Assembly: GCF_001882345.1 (NCBI RefSeq)
Contig: NZ_MINL01000001.1
Location: forward strand, 3,481,852 to 3,545,851
Length of the DNA: 64,000 nt
Direction of reading: 5' to 3'
Source of the DNA: Halomonas sp. QHL1
GTDB taxonomy: Bacteria > Pseudomonadota > Gammaproteobacteria > Pseudomonadales > Halomonadaceae
The notes beneath the pieces were generated by a model that worked only from the letters and a program-made list of their open reading frames with translations, was not told where the DNA came from and ran no database searches. The position numbers were made by a program, and so were the translations under genes. Below, piece by piece: positions 8,584 through 20,770 of this stretch; the first letter of the stretch is position 1, and each line of letters begins with the position of its first letter.

Positions 8584-9792
8584 CGTGGCGAGAATAAACA
8601 CCAGCAGGGTGCGCGATACGCGGTTTTTCCACCAGCCTTTCAACTGCGTGACATCGTGGCGCAGCGATGAAAAATCGCGCACTTTGGGTTTGCGCATAAA
8701 AAGCTCAACCCCAGCGGCCACAAAGCCAGCGCCAATGGTGGGGTTGAGCGAGGTGAGCGGCGCGGCAAAGAAGGTAGCAATCACGGTCACCGGGTGGGCC
8801 ATGGCGATAATTGTTGCACCGCCAGAGAGAATGCCGTTAATCAAGAACCACTCAAGCACCAGTTGCCAGCCAAGGTCGGTGTTGCGCGAAAAACCAATGG
8901 CAAAGCCGGTAAGTACCAAGGCGGTAATCAGCCACGGCAGCGCTTTCCAAAGCTTGGACGGCGGCGGGGTGGCTTCCAGTGATTCACGCTCCACTTTGGG
9001 GGCGGCGGGCAGCGGTGCTTCCAAGTGTTCGCCTGTGCCTTTTAAGTGGCCTGCGCCGATGACTACTAGCACGTGCTTGTAGCGCCCCGGCGGTGCCTCT
9101 TCTGCCAAGCGAAGCGCCATATAGCGGTCGCGCTCGCGAATCAGCGGCGTATACAGCGCTTCGGATTCGGCCGCAAACTCGCTGAAGGTGGCTTCCAGCA
9201 TATCGCCCTCTTTGAGCTTTTCGATATCCTCTTTAGAGACATCCTGCCGAGAGAGCACGCTGCCGATAAGACCTGAAAACAGCGAAAAGCGCTGCCACCA
9301 GGGCACGTTGCGGTAGATGCGCTTTAGCGTTACGCCCACATCGCGGTCGACCAGCAACAGCGGTAGTTCTAATCGGCTGGCTTCTTCAACGGCAGCGCGC
9401 ATTTCGGCGCCCGGCTGGATGCCAGACTGGTCGGCAATCCGCTGCTGAAAGGCACCCAGCGCCAGGCTTGCGGCAACCATGCCCGCTTTGCCTTCTTTAA
9501 ATACTTGAAACAGATCCTGCTCGCCCATGGCATCCGGGTTGGACATGCTGTGGTGGCGAGCGTCGCAGAGCTCAATCGCCACCGCATCAAAGGCGTCGCT
9601 GCCCATCAGCCTGCGCACGTCGTCGGCACTTTCCGCCGACACATGGGCTGTGCCCAGCAGCGTGTAGCGGGTTTCACCGATAGTGAACGTTTTTAACGGC
9701 CCGCTGGTGGTCGGCAGGGAAGTCGGTGTTTCGGCCAGCGACCCCGCTTCTGCGTTGGGCGTTTCTTCGTGAGATGTATCTTCGTGGTTCAT
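8518..9792 (-). CDS. TraB/GumN-family membrane protein
   Basis: A 424-residue protein of the TraB/PrgY family. The N-terminal catalytic-like domain has TLLGTAHVSAES (about residue 44) and VIGAGHLKGTGEHL (about 243). The last third holds several hydrophobic helices (for example LPWLITALVLTGFAIGF and GILSGGATIIAMAHPVTVIA), so it should sit in the inner membrane. In enterococci TraB shuts down pheromone activity; related folds include heme-binding TIKI/EreA-type hydrolases, but the function in proteobacteria is not established. Its 3' end overlaps tapT by 66 bases in the opposite direction. Confidence 0.8.
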   Translation of the reverse strand: MNHEDTSHEETPNAEAGSLAETPTSLPTTSGPLKTFTIGETRYTLLGTAHVSAESADDVRRLMGSDAFDAVAIELCDARHHSMSNPDAMGEQDLFQVFKEGKAGMVAASLALGAFQQRIADQSGIQPGAEMRAAVEEASRLELPLLLVDRDVGVTLKRIYRNVPWWQRFSLFSGLIGSVLSRQDVSKEDIEKLKEGDMLEATFSEFAAESEALYTPLIRERDRYMALRLAEEAPPGRYKHVLVVIGAGHLKGTGEHLEAPLPAAPKVERESLEATPPPSKLWKALPWLITALVLTGFAIGFSRNTDLGWQLVLEWFLINGILSGGATIIAMAHPVTVIATFFAAPLTSLNPTIGAGFVAAGVELFMRKPKVRDFSSLRHDVTQLKGWWKNRVSRTLLVFILATLGSAVGTWVAGFRIAGALFGG

Positions 9793-9836
9793 TAACAGCT
9801 CTCAAATCGGTCAATAAAGGGGCAGGCGTGAAGTGC

Positions 9837-11285
9837 TTAACGTCGCCAGAACGCGGGGGTAAACAGCACCAGTACCGTAAAAATTTCCAGGCGACCAAGC
9901 AGCATGGCTATCACCAGTATCCATTTCGCCAAGCTGGGCATGTCGCCATAGTTAGTGCTGGCATCGCCTAGCGCAGGGCCAAGGTTGTTGAGCGCAGATC
10001 CCACTGTCGACCAAGCGGTTACCTGATCAACCCCGGTGGCCATGACGCCCACCAGCATTAAAAAGAACAGCATCACATAGACCGAAAAGAACCCCCATAC
10101 CGCCTGGGCAATGCTGTCGGGAACGCTGACTTTGCCCACTTTGACCGCAATCACCGCATTGGGGTGGATCAGCCGCATGATTTCGCGCATGCCCTGTTTG
10201 ATGATCAAAATAATCCGTATCACCTTCATACCGCCAGCGGTAGAGCCGGAGCAGCCGCCAACGAAGGCCGCTACAAACAGCAGAAAGGGCAGCGCGCCGG
10301 GCCACATGGAGAAGTCGGCGACACTAAAGCCCGCGGTGGTGGCCACCGAAACGACTTGGAAGACCCCGTGGCGCAGGCCGCGTAGCGTGTCGTAGGTGTC
10401 TGTTAACCACAGGGAGAGCACGGTGACCACGGCCAGGGCGAGCAGAAATAGCATTAAAAAGCGCGCTTCGGGGTCGTGAAAGTAGTGCATCAGGCTTTTT
10501 TCGCGCCAGGCGATAAAGTGCAGGCTAAAGCTGAACGCCGAAATCAGCATAAAGCCTACGCATATCATCTCGATGGTGGCGCTATCGAAATAGCCGATAC
10601 TGGCGTCGTAAGTGGAGAAACCACCAATAGCGACGGTTGAAAAGCTATGGCTCAAAGCATCGAACCAGCTCATGCCCGCTAACATATAGGCGATCATGCA
10701 GGCGAGGGTGAGCGTAGCGTAGATGTACCACAGCGCCTTGGCGGTTTCGGTAATGCGAGGGGTGAGCTTGGAGTCTTTCAGCGGCCCCGGAATCTCGGTG
10801 CGATAGAGCGCCATACCGCCGACGCCTAGGGTGGGCAAAATGGCGACGGCCAAAACGACGATCCCCATGCCGCCCAGCCACTGGAGCTGCTGACGATAGT
10901 AGAGAATCGACTCAGGTAAAAAATCGATGCCGGTAATCACCGTGGCGCCGGTGGTGGTCAAACCGGAGAACGACTCGAATACCGCATCGGTGATGCCCAG
11001 CGAGCCTTCGCCGAATAGCATCAGCGGCAGCGAGCCGAACAGCGCCAGCACCGTCCAGAACATCGCAGCAATAATAAAGCCGTCACGAATACGCAGCTCT
11101 TTTTGCGAGCGCCTATTGGGAAGATAAAGCAGTAACCCCGTCGCCACCGAAATCGCAATGCCGCTAATAAAGGCACTCCACACGCCGTCGCGAAACCAGA
11201 GTGAGATTAGCGTTGGGGGGAGCATGGTCAGGCTGAAGAGCATCAGCAGCAGCCCCAAAATGCGCAAAATAACCCGCAGACTCAT
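9837..11285 (-). CDS. trkH: Trk-type potassium uptake membrane subunit
   Basis: A 482-residue multi-spanning TrkH/TrkI channel subunit. Four degenerate selectivity-filter loops are visible: TTTGATVI (from residue 110), AIGGFSTYD, TTAGFSVAD and NNLGPALGD. It moves K+ across the inner membrane with TrkA as the cytoplasmic regulatory subunit, encoded immediately upstream. High-capacity K+ uptake is the first response to salt shock in halophiles. Halomonas carries two paralogues, TrkH and TrkI; which one this is cannot be settled here. Confidence 0.93.
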   Translation of the reverse strand: MSLRVILRILGLLLMLFSLTMLPPTLISLWFRDGVWSAFISGIAISVATGLLLYLPNRRSQKELRIRDGFIIAAMFWTVLALFGSLPLMLFGEGSLGITDAVFESFSGLTTTGATVITGIDFLPESILYYRQQLQWLGGMGIVVLAVAILPTLGVGGMALYRTEIPGPLKDSKLTPRITETAKALWYIYATLTLACMIAYMLAGMSWFDALSHSFSTVAIGGFSTYDASIGYFDSATIEMICVGFMLISAFSFSLHFIAWREKSLMHYFHDPEARFLMLFLLALAVVTVLSLWLTDTYDTLRGLRHGVFQVVSVATTAGFSVADFSMWPGALPFLLFVAAFVGGCSGSTAGGMKVIRIILIIKQGMREIMRLIHPNAVIAVKVGKVSVPDSIAQAVWGFFSVYVMLFFLMLVGVMATGVDQVTAWSTVGSALNNLGPALGDASTNYGDMPSLAKWILVIAMLLGRLEIFTVLVLFTPAFWRR

Positions 11286-11337
11286 GGTTGTTGCATGCTC
11301 CTGTTATTAGCAGCCAGTGGCCGTGGTTCGAGGGTTA

Positions 11338-12711
11338 TCAAAAGAACGTTAAACCGACTTGGAACAGGCGCTCCACATCGCGAATGCGGCGCTTATCGAT
11401 GACAAACAGAATCACGTGGTCGCCGCTCTCCACCATCACATCGCCGTGGGCGATGATGACTTCCTTGCCGCGCACAATCGCACCGATGGTGGTGCCGTCG
11501 GGCAGGTCGATCTCGCGGATCGTGCGGCCGACCACCTTAGATGACTGCTTATCACCGTGGGCGATGGCTTCAATGGCTTCGGCAGCACCCCGACGCAGCG
11601 AGTGAACGTTGACGATGTCGCCGCGGCGCACGTGGGTCAGCAGGCTGCCGATGGTCGCCTGCTGGGGTGAAATAGCGATATCGATCTCGCCCCCCTGCAC
11701 CAAATCCACGTAAGCGGCGTTGTTAATCAGCGTCAGCACCTTCTTCGCCCCTAAGCGCTTAGCGAGCAGCGACGACATGATATTGACCTCGTCGTCGTTG
11801 GTCAGCGCGCAGAAGATATCGCACTCTTCGATATTCTCCTCTTCCAGCAAGCGCTTGCTGGTGGCACTGCCGTGGAGCACCACGGTGCGATCCAGCCGCT
11901 CTGAGAGGGTGGTGCAGCGTTCCAGGCTGTGCTCAATGATCTTTACCTGGTGGCTATGCTCCAAATGCTCCGCCAGCCGCTCGCCGATATTGCCACCCCC
12001 GGCGATCACCACCCGCCGGAAATCCCGCTCGACCCGGCGCAGCTCACTCATTACCGCGCGAATATCGCGACGAGCGGCGAGGAAGAAGACCTCGTCATCA
12101 GCCTCGATGACCGTATCGCCGCGGGGAATAATCGGCCGGTTGCGCCGGTAGATCGCCGCCACGCGGGTATCCACATTGGGCATATGGCGGCGCAGAAAAG
12201 CCAAATCCTGACCCACCAGCGGGCCGCCGTAGAAGGCTTTCACCGCCACCAGTTGCACCAAGCCACCGGCAAACTCCAGCACCTGTAAGGCACCGGGGTG
12301 CTCGATCAGGCGGCGCACGTGGTCGGTGACCACCTGCTCGGGGCTGATCAGTACGTCGATGGGGATCGCTTCGTGGGCGAACAGCCCTTTACGGGTTAAG
12401 TACGCCGTGGCGCGCACTCGGGCGATTTTGGTTGGGGTGCGAAACAGCGTATGGGCGACCTGGCAGGCGATCATATTGATCTCGTCGCTGTTGGTGACGG
12501 CGATCAACATATCGGCGTCTTCGCAGCCTGCCTGGCGCAACACAATGGGGTAGGAGCCCGCCCCGGTGACGGTGCGGATATCGAGTTTGGTGTGCAGGTC
12601 GCGCAGTTTTTTGGCGTCGGTGTCAACGACAGTGATGTCGTTCTCCTCGCGGGCGAGGTGTTCTGCCAGTGTGCCGCCGACCTGGCCGGCGCCGAGAATG
12701 ATGATTTTCAT
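11338..12711 (-). CDS. trkA: Trk system potassium regulatory subunit
   Basis: A 457-residue peripheral protein with two RCK halves. Each has a Rossmann dinucleotide-binding motif, GAGQVGG at residues 7-13 and GGGNIGE at 238-244, followed by an RCK-C domain. It binds NAD(H) or ATP and gates TrkH/TrkI. It lies downstream of rsmB in the order typical of gammaproteobacteria, but here a dodecin gene intervenes, and trkH follows 52 bases on. Confidence 0.96.
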   Translation of the reverse strand: MKIIILGAGQVGGTLAEHLAREENDITVVDTDAKKLRDLHTKLDIRTVTGAGSYPIVLRQAGCEDADMLIAVTNSDEINMIACQVAHTLFRTPTKIARVRATAYLTRKGLFAHEAIPIDVLISPEQVVTDHVRRLIEHPGALQVLEFAGGLVQLVAVKAFYGGPLVGQDLAFLRRHMPNVDTRVAAIYRRNRPIIPRGDTVIEADDEVFFLAARRDIRAVMSELRRVERDFRRVVIAGGGNIGERLAEHLEHSHQVKIIEHSLERCTTLSERLDRTVVLHGSATSKRLLEEENIEECDIFCALTNDDEVNIMSSLLAKRLGAKKVLTLINNAAYVDLVQGGEIDIAISPQQATIGSLLTHVRRGDIVNVHSLRRGAAEAIEAIAHGDKQSSKVVGRTIREIDLPDGTTIGAIVRGKEVIIAHGDVMVESGDHVILFVIDKRRIRDVERLFQVGLTFF

Positions 12712-12745
12712 TGCTGAGCATCGGTTCCATTAAAAGCGCCAGCGC

Positions 12746-12790
12746 GCGATGTCGTTAAGACCATTCCGTTAAGGCATGCCGTTAAAACCA
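12746..12790. repeat. Degenerate short tandem repeat in the dodecin-trkA gap
   Basis: The word CGTTAA recurs at 12753, 12767 and 12780, with related flanks, giving a 13-14 base period. It is one of several such repeats in gaps of this window. Confidence 0.45.
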
Positions 12791-12819
12791 GGCAACGGTC
12801 TATCATGCGCTGCAATAAA

Positions 12820-12849
12820 GACGGCGGCCAGTGTAAACCAGCCGCCGTC
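12820..12849 (-). terminator. Likely terminator of the dodecin gene
   Basis: GACGGCGGC and GCCGCCGTC (12820-12828, 12841-12849) form a nine-pair stem with a 12-base loop, 16 bases after the dodecin stop. In the direction of transcription it is followed by TTTATT, a modest U-tract, so it may leak into trkA. Confidence 0.5.
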
Positions 12850-12865
12850 GAAAAGCAGGTGAGGA

Positions 12866-13072
12866 TTACTCTAGCGTAAAGCCGACTTTAACCGTGACCT
12901 GCCAGTGGGCCACCTGGCCGTCTTCAATATGGCCACGGGTATCGACTACTTCCAGCCAGCGCATGTGCTTAATAGTCTCTGACGCCTTGGCCAGAGCGTT
13001 CTGTACCGCTTCCTCAATACCCTTTTCGGAAGAGCCGGTCAGTTCCACGTGCTTATAAGTATGATGACTCAT
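12866..13072 (-). CDS. Dodecin family flavin-binding protein
   Basis: A 68-residue protein with the dodecin pattern: [21 protein letters not shown], then [18 protein letters not shown], then [11 protein letters not shown]. Bacterial dodecins form hollow dodecamers that store or buffer flavins (FMN, riboflavin). AAGGAG lies just before the ATG. It sits between rsmB and trkA, which are neighbours in most relatives, so it is an insertion into a conserved block. No flavin gene is nearby. Confidence 0.88.
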   Translation of the reverse strand: MSHHTYKHVELTGSSEKGIEEAVQNALAKASETIKHMRWLEVVDTRGHIEDGQVAHWQVTVKVGFTLE

Positions 13073-13122
13073 AATATCTCCTTCCTTGTCATGAAATCAC
13101 TGCCTCCCGCATCAGCGAGCGC

Positions 13123-14457
13123 TTAGACAGTGCGCTTCTCTAGTCTGGCATAAAAAAAGCCATCGTGACTGCTCTGGGCCGGAAACAGCTGGCGACCCGC
13201 GCCACTGGAAATACCCCAGGCAACGTCGTTAGGCGTGGTGACATGAGCGTCGGGCGTGCGGGCGAGAAACGCCTCAATCTGCTCACTGTTCTCTTCCGGC
13301 AGTACGGAGCAAGTTGCGTAAAGCAGTGTGCCGCCTTCGCGTAGCATTGGCCAAAGGTTATCTAACAGCTGGCGTTGAAGCTTGGCCAGCGGCCGGATAT
13401 CGTCTTTGCGGCGCAGCTTTTTAATATCCGGGTGGCGACGGATAACGCCGGTGCCCGAGCAAGGGGCATCGAGCAGAATGGCATCAAAAGGCGTGCCGCT
13501 CCACCAGTCGCGCTCGGTGGCATCGGCGTGTTCGAGCACTGCCTCAACACCGAGACGGCTGAGGGTGTCCTCCACCCGCGCCAGGCGCTGGTTGTCGCTA
13601 TCGATAGCCGTTAGAGCAATATCAAACTGTTCGAGCAAGTGAGCCGTTTTGCCGCCTGGGGCGCAGCAGGCATCGAGTACACGGGCACCGGGACGCGGTG
13701 CCAGCGCGGGGCCTAGTAGTGCGGCAGAAAGCTGGGCGGCCTCATCCTGAACGCTAACGTGGCCCTCTTCAAAGCCGGGCAGCGCGGTCACATCGCAGGG
13801 CGTTTCCAGAGTAATGGCGTCAGGAGCATGGGGGCATAAATGGCCATTCAACCCCTGCTCGGTGAGCATACCCAAATAGGCTTCACGGTCGTTGTAGCGC
13901 TGATTCACCCTTAACGTCATCGGGCCCGAGTGGTTATTGGCTTCAACAATATCGCGCCACTGCTCTGGCCATGCTTGACGCAAGGCATTAAGTAGCCAGG
14001 GCGGATGTTCTAGCGCGACACTCTCATCCTGGTCTACCTGGGCCTGGAGCGCTTCGGATTCGCGCTGTAGCCGCCGCAAGCAACCATTTAAAACGCGGGT
14101 GGCCCACTCCTTATTCAGTAAGCGCGCAGCGCCCGCGGTTTCACCTACTGCCGCGTGGGCAGGAATGCGCATGTACAGCAGCTGGTAAATGCCCAGCAGC
14201 AGCAGCGCCTGAACATCGCTGTCGCGCTTTTTGAACGGTTGCTTAAGTAATGCGCCTGCCAAGGCTTCTAGGCGCGGTAAGCGCCGGCAGGTGCCGAAGC
14301 AGAGCTCTTTTAGCAACCCGCGGTCGCGGGCCACTACGCTGTGCTCATCGAGCCCCGCCAGTGAGCCTTGGTCGCTGAGCACCGGGGCCAGCGCGCGGGC
14401 CGCAGCAGCGCGGACTTCCTGGCCACTGCCGCCTTGGGGGGAGCGCTTTTGGCTCAT
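13123..14457 (-). CDS. rsmB: 16S rRNA (cytosine967-C5)-methyltransferase
   Basis: A 444-residue RsmB/Sun enzyme. The N-terminal NusB-like RNA-binding domain covers about residues 10-150. The SAM domain has CCAPGGKTAHLLE, LLDAPCSGTGVIRRHPD (with a catalytic cysteine) and YATCSVLPEEN (with the second). It methylates C967 of 16S rRNA. Its start overlaps the fmt stop by four bases. Confidence 0.96.
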   Translation of the reverse strand: MSQKRSPQGGSGQEVRAAAARALAPVLSDQGSLAGLDEHSVVARDRGLLKELCFGTCRRLPRLEALAGALLKQPFKKRDSDVQALLLLGIYQLLYMRIPAHAAVGETAGAARLLNKEWATRVLNGCLRRLQRESEALQAQVDQDESVALEHPPWLLNALRQAWPEQWRDIVEANNHSGPMTLRVNQRYNDREAYLGMLTEQGLNGHLCPHAPDAITLETPCDVTALPGFEEGHVSVQDEAAQLSAALLGPALAPRPGARVLDACCAPGGKTAHLLEQFDIALTAIDSDNQRLARVEDTLSRLGVEAVLEHADATERDWWSGTPFDAILLDAPCSGTGVIRRHPDIKKLRRKDDIRPLAKLQRQLLDNLWPMLREGGTLLYATCSVLPEENSEQIEAFLARTPDAHVTTPNDVAWGISSGAGRQLFPAQSSHDGFFYARLEKRTV

Positions 14458-15458
14458 GGTGTTTCTCCTTCGCTGGCTTGTGCCGCAGAATTTCCAAGAC
14501 GTCTGCCGAGGCGGGTGCCGGTAGCAAGGCGCGCGTGGCGCGCATTCAGTAAGTCACGCACGGCCATGGCTTTGCCGCCGGGCAGCTGTGCGCTGCTCAC
14601 GCACAGTACCTCGCGGCCATCGATACCGCAGGCAATGCGCAGATGATCGTCGCCATGCTCAAGCAGGGCGCCGGGGGGGCAAGGGGGATGCTGGCCTTCT
14701 TCTACTCTCGCCATTAGCAACCGTAGGCGATCGTCGCCGAGCGCGCACCAGGCCACCGGCCAGGGGTTAAAGGCGCGAATCTTGCTGGCTAGCTGATGCG
14801 CTGGCTGGCCAAAGTCGAGCTCAGCTTCCGCTTTGCTCAGTTTGGCGGCATAGGTAACACCCTCTTCGGGCTGAGGCGTCGCATGCGCGGTGCCGGTGGC
14901 CAGGGCATCCAACGTGTTGATCAGCGCATTGGCACCTTGAATGGCTAGGCGGTCGTGCAAATCGCCGCCGGTGGTGCGTGGGGTAATCGGCGTGCGCACT
15001 TCCGTAAGCATTGCGCCGGTGTCCAGGCCAGCGTCCATCTGCATAATGGTTACACCCGATACGCTATCGCCCGCTTCAATCGCCCGTTGGATGGGGGCAG
15101 CGCCGCGCCAACGGGGCAGCAGCGAGGCGTGAACGTTAACGCAGCCTAGACGCGGTATGTCCAACACGGCCTGGGGAAGCAGTAGCCCATAGGCCACAAC
15201 GACCATAATGTCGGCATTGAGCGCGGCTAGCTCGGCTTGAGCCTCGGGTTGCTTCAACGTCTGAGGCTGATAGACAGGTAGGCTGTGTTCCAGAGCCAGC
15301 TGTTTGACCGGGCTGGGCGTTAGCTTACGGCCGCGACCAGCGGGGCGGTCGGGTTGGGTATACACCGCTACCACCTCGTGCTGGCTTTCCAGCAGCGCGG
15401 CAAGGCTAGAGGCGGCGAATTCAGGCGTGCCAGCAAAAACAACGCGCAATCTTGACAT
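14454..15458 (-). CDS. fmt: Methionyl-tRNA formyltransferase
   Basis: A 334-residue enzyme that formylates initiator Met-tRNA with 10-formyl-THF. VVFAGTPEFAASSL at the N-terminus, the HASLLPRWRGAAPIQRAI motif with the formyl-folate site near residues 110-127, and the C-terminal OB-like tRNA domain from about residue 210 are present. It follows def by 47 bases and overlaps rsmB. Confidence 0.97.
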   Translation of the reverse strand: MSRLRVVFAGTPEFAASSLAALLESQHEVVAVYTQPDRPAGRGRKLTPSPVKQLALEHSLPVYQPQTLKQPEAQAELAALNADIMVVVAYGLLLPQAVLDIPRLGCVNVHASLLPRWRGAAPIQRAIEAGDSVSGVTIMQMDAGLDTGAMLTEVRTPITPRTTGGDLHDRLAIQGANALINTLDALATGTAHATPQPEEGVTYAAKLSKAEAELDFGQPAHQLASKIRAFNPWPVAWCALGDDRLRLLMARVEEGQHPPCPPGALLEHGDDHLRIACGIDGREVLCVSSAQLPGGKAMAVRDLLNARHARLATGTRLGRRLGNSAAQASEGETP

Positions 15459-15505
15459 AGAGAGAGGGCTACCTAGCGTATCTGATGTGTAAGTAGGAAA
15501 AAGGA

Positions 15506-16018
15506 TTAGGCGTCCTGCATCTGCTTATGGCGTTTCTGCATTTTCTTGCGGATACGGTCACGCTTTAGCGGCGACAGGTAGTCAACAAACAGTACGCCCT
15601 CAAGGTGGTCGTACTCATGCTGAATACAGTGTGCCAGCAGACCCTCTGCCTCTAACTCATAGGCCTCGCCATTACGATCCAGTGCGTTGAGCTGCACCTT
15701 AAGGTAGCGCGGCACTTCGGCGTAGTGCTCAGGAATCGATAGGCAGCCTTCCGAAAGCAGATCTTTCTCGTCGTCAATCGGGGTATAGCGCGGGTTGATA
15801 AGTACCAGCGGCTGGGAGTTATCGTCGCTGACATCCATGACGACAACACGGCGATGGACATCGATCTGGGTCGCGGCTAGACCGATACCACGGGCGTCAT
15901 ACATGGTCTCCAGCATATCGTCGACGAGCTGGCGTACCTCATCGTCGACGGTTTCCACCGCAGCGGCCTTGGTGCGTAGGCGCTCATCGGGGAATTCAAG
16001 AATAGGAAGTTTGGCCAT
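15506..16018 (-). CDS. def: Peptide deformylase
   Basis: A 170-residue metallo-hydrolase that removes the formyl group from nascent proteins. All three motifs are intact: GIGLAATQ (44-51), EGCLSIP with metal ligand C92, and HEYDH with ligands H134 and H138 and catalytic E135. It is the first gene of the leftward def-fmt-rsmB block. The 223-base gap to the next, divergent gene must hold both promoters; I could not pick clear boxes there. Confidence 0.97.
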   Translation of the reverse strand: MAKLPILEFPDERLRTKAAAVETVDDEVRQLVDDMLETMYDARGIGLAATQIDVHRRVVVMDVSDDNSQPLVLINPRYTPIDDEKDLLSEGCLSIPEHYAEVPRYLKVQLNALDRNGEAYELEAEGLLAHCIQHEYDHLEGVLFVDYLSPLKRDRIRKKMQKRHKQMQDA

Positions 16019-16241
16019 GGCGTTACAATCACCGTTATGCTGAGTCTAAATTAAGTCAAGCTAGGCAGTGACGAGCGTCTTCTAACCTAGGTACTTTATG
16101 ATGGGTCACTATATCATGCTGTCAACGTTTCTGGGCATGGGCGCCTGATACGCTCTGGGTTTCAGCAGCAACATAATGACTGCGCTTATGCAGCGTTTCG
16201 ACATGTAATTAAGAGTGACGCATTTTATTGGGGAGAGCAGG

Positions 16242-17087
16242 ATGGCGGCAAAACAACACGCCTATCGGGGGGCATTAAGTGGTTTGCTGCTGAGTGCAGT
16301 GATGCTGTTGAGTATCGATGCCGCCGCTTGGGAGCGTGATCAGGAAGTGATTAAACTCTCGCCGCAGGTGCGTACCTTACCCCACCGTGAAGCGATCGAG
16401 CCCATCGCCTTGGAGGAAGCGCGGGCCTTTCTGCGCGAACACCGTGTGGTCGATGATGCCGAGGCGTTGCAGGAGCTGGCTTACGTAGTGGCGGGAGATG
16501 ATCGCCGCTTGATCAGCGGCGCGGGAGACCGGTTATACGTGCGTGGAGATGTGCCACGCCATGGTCAACTGGGTATCTATCGGCAGTCGGAGCCCTACCT
16601 GGCGATGGATGGCACGCTACTTGGTTTAGAGTTGATCAGCGTCGGTGTCGCTCGGCCTATCAGCAGTGAAGGTGAGATTGCGCAGCTCGAAGTCGTTAGC
16701 TCCCATCAGGAAGTGCGGGTTAACGATATTGTGTTGCCCTTGGAGGAGCGCGAGCTGAACCATGAGTTTATGCCCCGCGCGCCGCTCAATGACGTCGCAG
16801 GTCATGTTATTGCCGTGCCAGGTGGCGTGCGCTTTATTGGCCGTTTTCAGATCGTTGCGCTGGATCTTGGCACCCTGGATGGTTTGCAGGCGGGTCATAT
16901 GCTGCGAGTCAATCAGCAGGGTGAGCTGATCAACGACCCACGTACCCAGGAGCTAGTGCAACTGCCCAGTACAGAGGCGGGCAGTGTGATGGTATTCAAG
17001 CCCTATGATCGCGTCAGCTACGCCCTGGTGATGCAGGCATCGCGGGTGCTGGAAGTGGGCGATGAGGTTGGGTCAGCGACGAACTAA
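16242..17087 (+). CDS. Exported PA0020-like protein of the def-dprA locus
   Basis: A 281-residue protein with an N-terminal signal peptide (hydrophobic core GLLLSAVMLLSI, likely cleavage after DAAA). In many gammaproteobacteria the gene between def and dprA encodes a LysM-domain exported protein (PA0020 in Pseudomonas); this one occupies that position and has the C-terminal region with RVGDEV-like ending (RVLEVGDEVG). I do not see a clear LysM repeat; residues 65-110 (GAGDRLYVRGD) may be a remnant. The ATG at 16242 is chosen over GTG 16215 because GGGGAGAG precedes it. Function is probably peptidoglycan-related but unproven. Confidence 0.7.
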   Translation: MAAKQHAYRGALSGLLLSAVMLLSIDAAAWERDQEVIKLSPQVRTLPHREAIEPIALEEARAFLREHRVVDDAEALQELAYVVAGDDRRLISGAGDRLYVRGDVPRHGQLGIYRQSEPYLAMDGTLLGLELISVGVARPISSEGEIAQLEVVSSHQEVRVNDIVLPLEERELNHEFMPRAPLNDVAGHVIAVPGGVRFIGRFQIVALDLGTLDGLQAGHMLRVNQQGELINDPRTQELVQLPSTEAGSVMVFKPYDRVSYALVMQASRVLEVGDEVGSATN

Positions 17088-17122
17088 CGGGCGGCACACA
17101 AAGACGTTTAAAAGGAGGAAGT

Positions 17123-18259
17123 ATGGACGCCCAGGCGTGGCTGGTGGTCAATGCGTTGCCGAGTATGGGCGCTCTGCGAATCGCGCAATTAATAGCCCGT
17201 CAGCCGCAGTGGCCGGAGGGGTGGTTGGCAGCACTTCCGAGCCGTGCCTCCAGCGAGCTGCGCCTGTGGCTTGAACATCCTGATCGCAGCCCGTTGCAAA
17301 AAGTAATTGATGAAACCGAGGCGTGGCAGCAAAGCGGCCCAAGTCGTCACGTGCTGCATCGCGACCACCCCGCCTGGCCTGCACTGTTAAATGAGTTGCC
17401 CGACCCGCCCGTTGTGCTCTGGGCCCAGGGTGACCTTAGCGCCCTGGAGGGCCCCAAGCTTGCCATGGTAGGCACTCGTCGCCCCACCGGCGAAGGCACC
17501 CATAACGCCCAAACCTTCGCTCGCGATCTAGCCCGCCGCGGCTGGTGCGTGGTCAGCGGTATGGCCTTGGGAGTTGACGGCGTGGCCCAGCGGGCAGCGC
17601 TAAATGCCGGTGGACGCACGATCGCTGTACTCGGCTGCGGTGTGGATGTGATCTATCCTGCCTCCCACCGTGACCTTCACGAGCAGCTTAGTTCTCTACC
17701 CGGTGGCCTGCTGCTATCAGAACATCCACCTGGTACACTGGCCCGCCCGGCATTTTTCCCGCGGCGCAACCGCATCGTTACCGGCCTCTCTCTCGGCACC
17801 CTGGTGGTCGAAGCCACCGAAAAAAGCGGTTCGCTGGTCAGTGCCCGGCTCACCTTAGAGCAAAATCGCGAGCTGTTTGTGCTGCCCGGTTCGCTGCATA
17901 ACTTTCAGGCCCGCGGCTGCTTGGCATTACTGCGTCAGGGCAGCGCCCACCTGGCCTGTAGCGTCGACGATATCATCGCCGATCTTGGCCACTGGGCGGA
18001 GGCGTTTATCCCGCCCGAAGACACCATGCAGCAACCCTTACCGACGACGGCAGACAAACCACCCGCGCAAGAGCCGCTGCCTGATAGCTTGCCCGATTCA
18101 TTATTAGCGTCTTTATCCGCTACGCCAACGCCAATTGATCTCTTGGTACACGACACCGGTGTAACGGTCAGCGACTGCCAGCAGCGCCTGCTGATGCTGG
18201 AGTTAGAAGGCTGGGTCGCCCAGCAGGCGGGAGGCTGGGTGCGGCTGCCGCGGCCATGA
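17123..18259 (+). CDS. dprA: DNA-processing protein A
   Basis: A 378-residue DprA/Smf protein. The central Rossmann-like domain runs from about residue 110 to 300, with VGTRRPTGEG, VSGMALGVDGVAQRAAL, AVLGCGVDVIYPASH and FPRRNRIVTGLSLGTLVVEA. The C-terminal winged-helix DML1-like domain follows a proline-rich linker. DprA loads RecA on incoming single-stranded DNA during natural transformation; in many bacteria it is present without proven competence. AAGGAGG stands just before the ATG, and the exported protein gene is 35 bases upstream. Confidence 0.95.
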   Translation: MDAQAWLVVNALPSMGALRIAQLIARQPQWPEGWLAALPSRASSELRLWLEHPDRSPLQKVIDETEAWQQSGPSRHVLHRDHPAWPALLNELPDPPVVLWAQGDLSALEGPKLAMVGTRRPTGEGTHNAQTFARDLARRGWCVVSGMALGVDGVAQRAALNAGGRTIAVLGCGVDVIYPASHRDLHEQLSSLPGGLLLSEHPPGTLARPAFFPRRNRIVTGLSLGTLVVEATEKSGSLVSARLTLEQNRELFVLPGSLHNFQARGCLALLRQGSAHLACSVDDIIADLGHWAEAFIPPEDTMQQPLPTTADKPPAQEPLPDSLPDSLLASLSATPTPIDLLVHDTGVTVSDCQQRLLMLELEGWVAQQAGGWVRLPRP

Positions 18260-18302
18260 TAGGATAAAACCCTTAAAGGCCTGTTAGCCGTGAGGAGAGA
18301 GC

Positions 18303-20688
<2,386 letters not shown>

Positions 20689-20710
20689 CCGCAACCAGCC
20701 AACGCTGCTA

Positions 20711-20749
20711 AAAAAGCGGGGGCGGATACATTATCCGCCCCCGCTTTTT
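20711..20749. terminator. Strong bidirectional terminator
   Basis: A 13-pair perfect stem (20716-20728 with 20732-20744) and three-base loop, flanked by AAAAA on the left and TTTTT on the right. It ends aroE transcription on the plus strand and can end transcription of the 86-residue protein gene on the minus strand. Confidence 0.93.
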
Positions 20750-20770
20750 AGTTGTGCCGCTAATAACGCT

